Source: Pseudorasbora parva (lineage: Eukaryota; Chordata; Actinopteri; Cypriniformes; Gobionidae). Taken from it: DNA of 64,000 nt. The position numbers were made by a program, and so were the translations under genes. Location: NCBI RefSeq assembly GCF_024679245.1, contig NC_090178.1, forward strand, positions 43,510,072 through 43,574,071, read 5' to 3'. Positions 53,801-64,000 of the stretch are shown here, piece by piece (the stretch's first letter is position 1; each line of letters begins with the position of its first letter). The notes beneath the pieces were generated by a model. The model was not told the DNA's origin. It did not search any database and worked only from the letters and a program-made list of their open reading frames with translations.

Positions 53801-55536
53801 CTCATAGAATTGTTACCCATTCACATGATTTATGACTGGCACACAGCAAAGGTTGTGTGTTAAAAATCTTCATTTGTGTTCTACTGAAGAAACAGACACA
53901 CCTACATGTTGGATGCACTTTTCATTTTTTGGTGAACTGTCCCTTAAATGGATCAAATTAGTCATTCTGCTGGGTCTTTTGTTATTTTATAAAGTTATTT
54001 TTCTTCAGTAGGCATTCAGATTTTAGTAAAGTTTTAGCATTTTTACTTTTTTTCTATATGTACTGACTGAGTTTTAGGGAAGGATGAGGGTTAAACGACT
54101 GAAAAATTGCAGATCATCAGTAAATGTGTCCGTAACTTCAGTCACTATTTCCAGTATTTCAATTAAAAGTCTTTGACATAATTCTTCAAGCGCTTAACCA
54201 TGTCCCCTAATGATCTCACTTTCGTGTAACTGTTATCTCCCCTGTAGGGTCTGTTTGGCAAATCCCTACCAAAGGAGGTCGCCATGATGGCTCTTCTGAG
54301 CAAAAGCCCCAGCGTTCCCCAGATTATCAAGCTGCTCGACTGGTACGAGACGCCCGATGAGTACATACTGGTCCTAGAGCGGCCCACGCCGGGTCAGGAT
54401 ATGCGGCAGTTTTTACTCAAGCACGGCGGAAGGATCGAGGAATCGTCAGCACGAGCTGTAATGCGGCAGGTGGTCACAGCAGCAAAGATATGCTGTGAGC
54501 GAGGAATCCTCCACGGTGATATAAAGCTGGAGAACCTGCTCATCAACGAGAGCACCCTGCAGGTCAAGCTCATAGACTTCGGCACTAGTAAGCGCTTGAA
54601 GAAGTCTGCTTACTCGACATTCAGAGGTATGTATTAGTATTAGTTACACTCTAATAAATACATTGTCAAAATGTAGCCTGGATGCCAGTCGAACTCAGCC
54701 CCGCCCAAGGTCGTTTACACTCATCTTTTTCTTCTAACGTTAGTTATTCCAGTGCGCACAGACAGAGTTGCCAAGTTTGGGGGGTAAAGTTTGTTCTTTT
54801 GGCAAGGTTTACTGCTAAAATTTACATTCCTGGGTCTATATATCACATAATTGAGGTCGCTTCAACCCGCGGACATGGAAAACAACCCTTGGGCAGAGTT
54901 TAAATTCTGTTGACATTTGACAACTAGCGTAATGCGTCGCTCCGTTGCTCTGATTGGTTGTAGGTCTATCCAATTGAGGTCTTTCCTGGTTCGGTTGAAA
55001 CGCGCCCCATAATCACAGCCCAATGGAGCAGCATCAGACTCATGCTCTGACTAGAACTGAGTATGACCACGTCAGGCTAGACAAAATGCATTGCCATGCA
55101 CTAAATCTTCATCTTTCTTCCAGGCACAAAGGTGTTTGCTCCCCCTGAGAGTGTCAACAATGGGAAGTTCTATGGCAAGCCTGCAACGGTGTATGGCCTC
55201 GGCGTGGTGTTGTTCAAGATGCTGTCAGGTAAGTATCCTCGCACGCCGAAGCAGCTCGCCGAGATCCTAAAGGAGCCCTGGTACACGGAAGAGATCTCCA
55301 AAGGTGAGAGCAGTTTGCTTACACACTAAAATTAAACTTTTTCATAATTAGCAAAACCTTACACTCAAGGAGCAAAACACAAAGCTACATTTGCACAACT
55401 GTAGGCACATTGTCAGCTTTGCACTATTTGCACAACATGACTTTGTTTAAACATACACACCACTTTCTAAAGCCAGGTGGCGTGTTATCTGTACGCATCT
55501 TGAGCTATTCGCGTGAATGTCTACTGATACAACCAT

Positions 55537-55605
<69 letters not shown>

Positions 55606-55848
55606 ACAATGTAAATGTGTGTAGTGTTTTGACAAACCGGGCCCTGTTTTCAAAATTGTGCTTAAGCTATTGAAAAAACTGTAAAATAATGTGATCAGTT
55701 GCACAAAGTATAAAGCTTACAGTACTAACCAGACATCTCTCCCCTCTCTTTCTTCACAGAGTGCCAAGATCTGATCTCCGCATGCATGCAAAGCGATCCG
55801 GCCAAGCGGATCGATCTGGAAAAGATCCTCCTACACGACTGGTTTTAA
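45829..55848 (+). CDS. PIM-like serine/threonine protein kinase, 6 exons, 517 residues
   Basis: Exons 45829-46588, 46704-46798, 46954-47004, 54248-54626, 55124-55303 and 55760-55848 join in frame with GT-AG borders. The kinase domain (about 260-517) has the glycine loop LGRGSYGQVFEG (266-277), VALK with Lys289, Glu312 of helix C, the PIM-type hinge LERPTPGQD with prolines at 348 and 350, catalytic HGDIKLEN (391-398, Asp393, Asn398), DFG (412-414) and PPE (435-437). All catalytic residues are present. PIM kinases phosphorylate basic Ser/Thr sites and act mainly by their expression level. The large 253-residue N-terminal exon is far longer than in PIM1-3. It is one of the PIM-like kinases known to be expanded in fish; the exact member cannot be named. 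Confidence 0.92.
46704..46798 (+). CDS. PIM-like kinase exon 2, glycine loop
   Basis: 95 bp, acceptor TTATTAACAG, donor GTTTGA. Encodes DDILQHYECLKLLGRGSYGQ and VFEGIRLSDSRK (254-285). Confidence 0.92.
46954..47004 (+). CDS. PIM-like kinase exon 3, ATP-binding lysine
   Basis: 51 bp, acceptor GAGAACAG, donor GTAAGT. Encodes VALKYVEKTGCEGNVRN (286-302) with Lys289. The intron after it is 7.2 kb. Confidence 0.92.
47395..47560. mobile_element. Left arm of a TTAA element
   Basis: Starts AGGGTTAGTTCACCCAAAAA after TTAA (47391-47394). The inner part GTAACAATTCTATGAGAGCA is the inverted counterpart of 53795-53943. Confidence 0.65.
47561..48332. repeat. Intron 3: (AT)n and a fish repeat
   Basis: An (AT)n tract occupies 47779-47866. 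From about 47870 to 48310 two blocks with CCTAAACCTACCCATCACA followed by ACATT recur, and GGGGACATTTTGTCCCC appears at about 48261; a partial inverted relative lies at 55970-56150. Confidence 0.6.
48335..48436. mobile_element. Tiny inverted-repeat element, 102 bp
   Basis: Ends GGGTGCGTCTCAGTCAGCT and AGCTGATTGAGACGCACCC are inverted with one mismatch. Confidence 0.7.
48988..49373 (-). pseudogene. LINE C-terminal part beyond the nested element
   Basis: Reads RFITNFRALTHHCSLYDRVG and, further on, FKYAAPCTWNQLQNVL; this is the natural continuation of LLDSVYHGAL on the far side of the nested element. Confidence 0.82.
49377..50257. mobile_element. Harbinger-like element, 881 bp, nested in the LINE
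   Basis: Inverted ends of about 34 bp begin CGCCTGTTTCACACATACTC; TAA at 49374-49376 and 50258-50260. Removing it with one TAA restores the LINE frame across GAL-RFITN. Non-coding. Confidence 0.88.
50260..52841 (-). pseudogene. LINE endonuclease/reverse transcriptase, one stop
   Basis: From 52841 to the nested element the frame is open except for a TAA at about 52007-52005. After that stop the same frame continues through DVDNAWKFFHDGFKEIVDNH and KAWAKARKTSLDSDWLLFRR, so earlier reading as one protein is clear. The catalytic YADD is intact. Confidence 0.85.
52961..53794. other. Intron 3, nothing recognised
   Basis: AT-rich, with a poly-T/TTG run near 53260 and a pyrimidine-rich stretch near 53560-53610. 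Confidence 0.55.
53795..53943. mobile_element. Right arm of a TTAA element
   Basis: Inverted match to 47395-47560 (ACTCTCATAGAATTGTTACC), ending GGTGAACTGTCCC before TTAA (53944-53947). Confidence 0.6.
54248..54626 (+). CDS. PIM-like kinase exon 4, hinge and catalytic loop
   Basis: 379 bp, acceptor CCCCTGTAG, donor GTATGT. Encodes residues 303-428 including KEVAMM, LVLERPTPGQD, GILHGDIKLENLLI and LIDFGTSKRLK. Confidence 0.95.
54674..55080. mobile_element. hAT-like short element in intron 4
   Basis: Ends TAGCCTGGATGCC and CACGTCAGGCTA are partly inverted; CAAAATG stands on both sides (7 of 8 bases of a possible 8-bp duplication). Fills most of the intron between exons 4 and 5. Confidence 0.6.
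55124..55303 (+). CDS. PIM-like kinase exon 5
   Basis: 180 bp, acceptor TTTCTTCCAG, donor GTGAGA. Encodes residues 429-488: TKVFAPPESVNNGKFYGKPA and the YGLGVVLFKMLSGKYP helix. Confidence 0.95.
55539..55603. repeat. (GT)n microsatellite in intron 5
   Basis: About 32 uninterrupted GT units. Confidence 0.97.
55760..55848 (+). CDS. PIM-like kinase exon 6, C-terminus
   Basis: 89 bp, acceptor TTTCTTCACAG, ends at TAA 55846-55848. Encodes ECQDLISACMQSDPAKRIDL followed by EKILLHDWF, with the conserved Arg505. No canonical AATAAA signal was found close downstream. Confidence 0.95.
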
Positions 55849-56155
55849 GCCCTGATCCTGAACTAAACATGTTTCAAAGTAAGAAATGAGGCAGAGCGAG
55901 AGATGAAAGAAACCCGGAGAGTTGGTAGAGAAAAAACCTCAGAAAAAGATTAATGCGTGATGAAAAAAGATGCAATAGATGCAATTACAGATAAAAGCAC
56001 CATGCGCATGCACATTAATATAAATATTTGTGTGAGTGAGTGTACTTGGTAGGGTTAGGGGCAGGGGCAGCATAGGGGGTAAACATTTTAGTTTGTACAG
56101 TGTAAAATCCATTACACCTATATGGTAAGTTCCCACAATTCATAAAAACCTTACG

Positions 56156-56209
<54 letters not shown>

Positions 56210-56214
56210 AATGG
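55849..56214. repeat. 3' flank of the kinase gene with partial repeat and (GT)n
   Basis: Likely 3' UTR at first; 55970-56150 is a partial, inverted relative of the repeat at 47870-48310; (GT)n at 56155-56205. Confidence 0.55.
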
Positions 56215-56760
56215 GGCTGCGTTCCATTCGACAGGCTCTCTATGTAGTGCTCACTGCTCCATACTCCCTGAGTGTAAGTGAACTTTTCACTATTCGAAGG
56301 GGACAAACATGTTCAGTTTAGAGGGCGTAGGGGATAAGGGAACATCAATACATCACTTCACAGGAAGAGCAAAATACCAGTCTAAACTAAATTAAATGTA
56401 GTACACAAAATATACTATATCTTTTTTTTTAATTATTTTACTAGCAGTTTTGAACACATAGTTAACCAAATCATACTGAATGATAACTACAGTACAGCAT
56501 CAAATCTGTTAATAGTCAATTAAATATTACAAGTAGTCTATGTGCTAAACTAAAACTAAAATAGTGTTTTGATTTTATTTTTTAGGTACACACTGTGTTT
56601 TGTATGTATATGCCTATTATATTATTATAAGTTTAAAGGTAAAGTAAATTACAATATTTATTACATCATAATCTGCACCGTCATTGCTTTTCTTTGATGA
56701 TCGTGCTCAGGGAGTAAAGCAATGAACACTGAGTAGAGACCCTGTCAAAGGGAACGCAGC
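56215..56760. mobile_element. Inverted-repeat element between two (GT)n tracts
   Basis: Ends GGCTGCGTTCCATTCGACAG and CTGTCAAAGGGAACGCAGC are inverted. Non-coding. (GT)n lies immediately outside on each side (56155-56205 and 56763-56830). Confidence 0.7.

Positions 56761-56762
<2 letters not shown>

Positions 56763-56830
<68 letters not shown>
56763..56830. repeat. (GT)n microsatellite
   Basis: About 34 units, followed by GATA/GACA/GGAC tetranucleotide-like sequence to about 56890. Confidence 0.97.
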
Positions 56831-56835
<5 letters not shown>

Positions 56836-56890
56836 GACGGATAGACAGACAGACAGATAATAGATGGATGGATGGACAGACGGACGGACG

Positions 56891-57223
56891 ATAGACAGAA
56901 AGTTATGTATGTGAATGTGTGCTTCATAAATTATTTACATAATTTTTTTTTTCTCTATAAAATCAAATTTAAAAAAAATGTTTTTTACTTCACCTCAGGA
57001 ATTTTTACTTCGCATGGGATAGAAAGCAATCGAATCAAGGAACTACAATTATTAAGAGCATTGATTAAAAACACATTTATGCATACTGTTAACCAAATCA
57101 AAATTGACACACAATGACAAAAACACTTTTTACGTATGTGGCATTGGCCAGTTTACTGACACACTGACTGGTTTTGAAGCATGAATTAAATGTTTTCGGT
57201 GAGTTAATTGCAGACATACACTC
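56891..57223. other. Intergenic, nothing recognised
   Basis: AT-rich, no frame or repeat recognised. Confidence 0.55.
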
Positions 57224-57816
57224 ATAGACGTCAACGGCGGAAAATGAGGTCAATTAGAGACACTCACTTCCTGATGGCTGAGCTCGACGGCGTAGATGTG
57301 ACGTAAGCCACCTGTCTGACAGCTGTGAGTCTTCTAGTAGTTGTGGAAAGTGAAATCTGAATCACGTTTAAATATTTTCTCCTGTTGCTTTTGGCTCACT
57401 ATGGGCTTCTCCCCATTCTTCTCCTTTGACTTTATCAGACTTTATGTCTCCACGTCCCCCCGACTGTCTCATAGACAGTTAAAGATTGCTTCTGAGCGTC
57501 TCCTCCTGTCTATACGGTAATTTCTCAACTGTGCGACAGAGTCGCGTTTGGTTATGACGCAATCGTTAGCCTATTTTTACACAAAAGAGCTTCTAGGGGC
57601 GATAGGTAATGGAGCCTTTTATTCATTGTCGTGTTTCTTTATAAATAAACAATGGACAAATGGAGTCTTTAAACACCTCAGATGTAAAGTTATTCACTGT
57701 CAAAGTGACTCAAAAATGAATGGGAGTCAATGGGATGCTAACAGCAGGTGATGGCTTGGTTAGCAATGGCCGCCCCTATGGGTGGAACGCTTTTCGAGCG
57801 CTAGATTGCCCCCTTG
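57224..57816. repeat. Interspersed element, copy A
   Basis: Strongly similar, in the same orientation, to 61971-62646 (for example ACTCACTTCCTGATGGCTGA and GGCTTGGTTAGCAATGGC). Shorter at the left end; no clear target duplication. Confidence 0.75.
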
Positions 57817-57905
57817 GCATTAACTAGGTCAGCCGGAACCGGGAACACTTCCCATAACAGCTGATGTACTCGTTACATAAGAAGAATGGCATCTATGGCA
57901 TTCTA

Positions 57906-58028
<123 letters not shown>

Positions 58029-58293
58029 CTAATCTAACCTAATTTGGGCTGTTATATTAATGTTCAAGAAAGGGCTCCCTATTTGGTTTACATTTTAGGA
58101 AACTTATTTAAAATTAAGTTCATTTAAAGGGGGGGGGGGGTGAAACACTCAGTTTCAGTCAGTGTCATGTCAATCTTGAGTACCTATAGAGTAGCATTGC
58201 ATCCTGCATATCTCCGAAAAGTCTTTATTTTTTTTATAATTATATAAGAAAGATGCGCTGTTCCGAGTCTTTCCGAAAAAAGCCGAGCGGGTG

Positions 58294-60279
<1,986 letters not shown>

Positions 60280-60418
60280 GAGCGGGTGGGGGCGTATCGT
60301 GTGAGCGGAGCTAAATAATGACGTGTGCAGCAGCGCGCTGCTATTGTGTTGAGTCGAGTGCGTCGTAAAGCTGTGTCATCCCTAACAGCGGGAAAAAAAC
60401 TTTATTCAAAATAAAAAT

Positions 60419-60521
60419 ATGGCTTTTAATCAGATACACCCATACATCTATGATCCGGAATCAGACCCAGAGGCTGCAGTTGAACAGGAGCAGCAGCAAA
60501 AACGACTAGAGCAGGACGTCT
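60419..60521 (+). CDS. Exon-like frame inside the long TTAA element
   Basis: ATG at 60419 with purine context, reading MAFNQIHPYIYDPESDPEAA and VEQEQQQKRLEQDV up to a donor-like GTATGT at 60522. The acidic PYxYDPESDP start recalls the N-termini of proteins annotated in fish as P2X7-like, which often sit in repeats; this is a weak resemblance. Following exons were not found. Confidence 0.35.
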
Positions 60522-61618
60522 GTATGTGGTACAAGTTATACACTAACTATATAATATGCTTAGCGGCTTGTGTTATTTACATATTTATACTTGAATTATA
60601 TCGTCGTATTTTTGTCTTTGAAGGTGTACATGTGGGAAGTGCAGTTGTGCACGTGTGTTTGTGTGTTTACGCGTGGTTTGTGTAGACAGTAAGCGGAAGG
60701 CTAAGTCAGTGTTTACATAGATAGACATGGAATAGAAGCGCATTTGAATGAAGAAGCGTGCTTATTTAGTTCAACATATTTCCCCACTCTTTGTGTATTG
60801 TTGTTTGGAGTGCTTTTACAATACACAAACATAAAGTTACACATATAGTGGCCAGCTAAACAAATGTACACGCACTACACATCGCATGCTCCATTGATCA
60901 ATTAACTATACGTGATCATGTTTGGGCTACTTAATCAGCATAGGCAAAAACACAGACATTTGAAGCAGTCTCACTCACCGTCTGCGGTTCTAACGTTGGG
61001 ACTGCTCCATCCTTCAGCATTAGGCGATTGGAAAATCCGGCGTCGAGCTGGGCCTTGTTTATGAAACAGTCGGCACCGAAATGCAGCGAACAGATATAAA
61101 CATTCGCGCAACTCAGTTGCTGATCCGGAAAAGCAAATTACATCCACTGTTGCCTTAACGCGGGGTTTTGGGGGAATCTGTGCAGGACTGTCTTGGTCTG
61201 GCAACCAAAAACGCACTTTTTTGGTGACATTGTTATGTGCACATCACCTGGCATCCTACAAGCCAGCGCTTTGATGGGCGTAGGCTGTTACTTTCGCTCT
61301 CTCCCTCTCTCTCTCTCTCACGCGCTTCCGGTAGAATTGTCCGTAAGGCCCATACAAGGAAATTCCGCCCCCATTAACGTCAAAGGGGACGCATGATCTC
61401 AAAAAACTTGCCGAAACTTATGACTAACCGGAAGTAGTATTTTTGACAAAGAAATACTCCCATCAAAAGTCCACCTTAACTTTTGAAACTTTGTCTATGT
61501 TTAGTATGGGATTCCAAGTCTTTAACAGTGTAAAAAGATCAGTATGCATGAAACAGCATTTCACCCCCCCTTTAAGGACGCCTGCCATGCTTGTCACAGT
61601 GATCTCCAAAGACATTAC

Positions 61619-61910
61619 CTGAAGTAGGTTTCTCAATGAGACACACAAGGGAAGGTCACAACCTTGTATCACACAAGGGCACACCATCTTCCCACTCTTG
61701 GTAACGGCAACACAAGACACATACTGGGTGTTGCGGCAATTTGTCCTTAACTTAAAATCAAACAAGAAATCAAACAGCCACTGAGGCACTTAAAGATCGT
61801 TTCTTACGCAGGATACAATAAATCCAATGTCCAGGCTTTCATATCGTTCATGCGGTTTATTTCCATTTGAGCAAGCATACAAACAAAGGGTATCTGCAGC
61901 CTCTCTTTCC
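61619..61910 (-). pseudogene. Unidentified cysteine-rich reading frame with one stop
   Basis: On the minus strand a frame runs EREAADTLCLYACSNGNKPH, then ERYESLDIGFIVSC, one TAA at about 61789, then WLFDFLFDFKLRTNCRNTQY and CVAVTKSGKMVCPCVIQGCD. It is bracketed by an acceptor-like TTTTTTTACCAG and a donor-like CAG/GTAATG. No family recognised; it may be an exon relic of a gene or of a transposon. Confidence 0.35.
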
Positions 61911-61970
61911 CTGGTAAAAAAACAACAACCTTTCCCAGTGCCTGCCTGCTCGTCCTAAGTGTAATCACCA

Positions 61971-62646
61971 TAGACAGTAAAAGAAATGGACACAGCGACC
62001 CCATTGACGTCTACGGCGAAATAATGAAGTCAACCTAGGGGCACTCACTTCCTGATGGCTGAGCGAACTGCCCAGGCTCAGACTGAGCTTGACGACGTAG
62101 ATGTGACGTGAGCCTCCGGTCTGACAGCTGTGAGTCTTCTAGTAGATGTGGAAAGCGAAATCTGAATCACGTTGTTTAAATATTTTCTCCCGTTGCTTTT
62201 GGCTCACTATGGGCTTCTACCCATTCTTCCCCCTTGACTTTATCAGACTAGTCTCCAGGACATGTCTCCACGTCCCCCCGACTGTCTCATAGACAGTAAA
62301 AGATTGCCTGCGAGCGTCTCCTCAGGTCTATACGGTAATTTCTCAACTGTGCGACAGGGTCGCGTTGGTTATGACGCAATCGTTAGCCTATTTTTACAAA
62401 AACAGCTTCTGCGGGGCGATAGTGTAAGATACAAGGTAATGGAGCCTTTTATACATTGTCGTGTTTCTTTAGAAATATACAATGGACAAATGGAGTCTTT
62501 AAACGCCTCTGATGTAAAGTTATTCACTGTCAAAGTGACTCAAAAATGAATGGGAGTCAATGGGATGCTAACAGCAGGTGATGGCTTGGTTAGCAATGGC
62601 AGCCCCTAGGGGTGGAACGCTTTCCGAGCGCTAGATTACCCCCTTG
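61971..62646. mobile_element. Interspersed element, copy B, with 10-bp target duplication
   Basis: GTAATCACCA occurs exactly at 61961-61970 and 62647-62656. The ends (TAGACAGTAAAAG and TTACCCCCTTG) are not inverted repeats. Includes GTGCGACAGGGTCGCG-type phrases and no coding frame. Mechanism unclear. Confidence 0.75.
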
Positions 62647-62656
62647 GTAATCACCA

Positions 62657-62990
62657 ATATATCCAAACAGGTGCTCAGCACTATCAAAATAAAAGTCCCA
62701 AAAATATGGCCCAAAATGATGAAAATAATAAGTTTAACGTTCTGTATATATATCAATAAAATTATCATGCAAATGTAATTTAATTATTAACTTAATTACA
62801 AAACAAGAAAATAGCTCCAACACTGGGCAACATTTGCAGTAAGTGGAAACATCGAGTGATTGGATGATTCAATAGGAGAAACAATAGTAATAAATGAGCA
62901 ATATGTTTACATTTTAGGCACATTTGTCAGAGCATGACATTGTAAAAGCTGGCTGATAAAATTGTAACCTACCTTCAAAAATGCCAAGGC
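62657..62990. other. Intergenic, nothing recognised
   Basis: AT-rich, no frame or repeat recognised. Confidence 0.6.
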
Positions 62991-62994
62991 TGGT

Positions 62995-64000
62995 GAGGAT
63001 TCTCAAAAAATTAAAAAAAATTAGCATATCATGAAAAGCTTCTCTAAACGAGCTATTAACCTAATCATCTGAATCAACTAATTAACTCTAAACACCTGCA
63101 AAAGATTCCTGAGGCTTTTAATAACTCCCAGCCTGGTTCATTACTCAAAACCGCAATCATGGGTAAGACTGCCGACCTGACTGCTATCCAGAAGACTTAC
63201 ATCATTGACATCCACAAGCGAGAGGGTAAGACACAGAAAGAAATTTCTGAACGAATAGGCTGTTCCGAGAGTGCTGTATCAAGGCACCTCAGTGGGAAGT
63301 CTGTGGGAAGGAAAAAGTGTGGCAAAAACGCTGCACACCGAGAAGAGGTGACCGGACCCTGAGGAAGATTGTGGAGAAGGACCGATTCCAGACCTTGGGG
63401 GACCTGCGGAAGCAGTGGACTGAGTCTGAGTCATTCGGAAATCAAGGTGCCAGAGTCTGGAGGAAGACTGGGGAGAAGGAAATGCCAAAATGCCTGAAGT
63501 CCAGTGTCAAGTAGGGTCAATGTCAAGGGCAGGGTCAATGCAGCTAGCTATCAGGAGATGTTGGAGCACTTCATGCTTCCATCTGCTGAAAAGCTTTATG
63601 GAGATGAAGATTTGGTTTTTCAGCACGACCTGGCACCTGCTTACAGTGCCAAAACCACTGGTAAATGGTTTACTGACCATGGTATTACTGTGCTCAATTG
63701 GCCTGCGAAAGTTGAGAGACGCAATACCCAACACTCTGGATGAGCTTAAGGCCGCTATCGAAGCATCCTGGGCCTCCATAACACCTCAGCAGTGCCACAG
63801 GCTGATCGCCTCCATGCCACGCCGCACTGAAGCATTTCTGGAAAAGGATTCCCGACCAAGTATTGAGTGCATAACTGATCATTATTATTTGATGGTTGAC
63901 TTTTATTGGTCGGATGAAATATGCAAATTTTTTGAGATGATTTGAGAATTTTGGGTTTTCATGAGCTGTATGCCCAAATCATCAGTATTAAAACAATAAA
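62995..64000 (+). mobile_element. Tc1/mariner element, internally deleted, cut by the window edge
   Basis: The left end has TCTCAAAAAATTAAAA and TTAGCATATCATGAAAAG. The transposase starts MGKTADLTAIQKTYIIDIHK (63159) with helix-turn-helix KEISERIGCSESAVSRHLSG. The stretch from the end of the DNA-binding part to the first catalytic Asp is largely missing: the text passes from KQWTESESF to YGDEDLVFQHDLAPAYS (second Asp) within 200 bp. DELKAAIEASWASITPQQCH and MPRRTEAFLEKD follow. Frameshifts near 63700. The right inverted end would begin at 63915-64000. Confidence 0.88.
63159..63860 (+). pseudogene. Tc1-type transposase pseudogene
   Basis: Frames 63159-63362, 63317-63514, 63504-63743 and 63490-63945 each carry part of the transposase. 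Deletion of the first catalytic block plus frame changes exclude activity. Confidence 0.85.

Noticed and set aside
61781..61807. A 27-nt intron joining two open pieces of the unidentified frame
   Set aside because: The signals look good, but 27 nt is too short for a vertebrate intron; a single stop in one exon is simpler.

Overview
The window is nuclear DNA from a teleost fish, most likely a cyprinid. Two split vertebrate genes are present, and the rest is AT-rich DNA packed with fish-type transposable elements: many short elements flanked by TTAA, Harbinger-like and hAT-like elements, Tc1/mariner copies, L2-group LINEs, a tRNA-type SINE and a DIRS1-like retrotransposon. No rRNA, tRNA gene, CRISPR array or prokaryotic operon was seen.

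Positions 1-30,600 hold the 5' part of a baiap2 (IRSp53) gene on the minus strand. Seven coding exons plus a start-codon exon join in frame into 272 residues covering the whole IMD (I-BAR) domain. A probable non-coding first exon lies near 30.5 kb. The SH3 and C-terminal exons lie left of position 1. The introns hold a 30-bp minisatellite, a hAT element with an exact 8-bp duplication, fold-back TTAA elements, a SINE nested in one of them, a Tc1 relic and several Harbinger-like elements.

Positions 30,600-45,650 separate the two genes, which are arranged head to head. This interval is almost all mobile DNA: a DIRS1-like element (31,971-37,072) that still shows inverted terminal repeats and an internal complementary region, two long hairpins beside it, a Tc1-family relic split by two later insertions, a TTAA element split by a 592-bp element with Ginger-like ends, and a 5'-truncated L2.

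Positions 45,654-55,848 hold an apparently intact six-exon gene on the plus strand for a PIM-like serine/threonine kinase of 517 residues. Its 253-residue N-terminal exon begins with a myristoylation-type sequence, a nearby cysteine and a lysine cluster, and contains 18-residue repeats. Its large second-last intron region (intron 3) carries an antisense L2 LINE that is itself split by a Harbinger-like element.

Positions 55,849-64,000 contain no recognised host gene: microsatellites, two copies of an unnamed 600-680 bp element, a 3.4-kb TTAA element carrying a 2-kb nested insertion, an unidentified broken reading frame, and an internally deleted Tc1 copy that runs off the window. The two host genes show no functional link; baiap2 acts on membrane and actin protrusions, and the kinase is a member of a family known to be expanded in fish.
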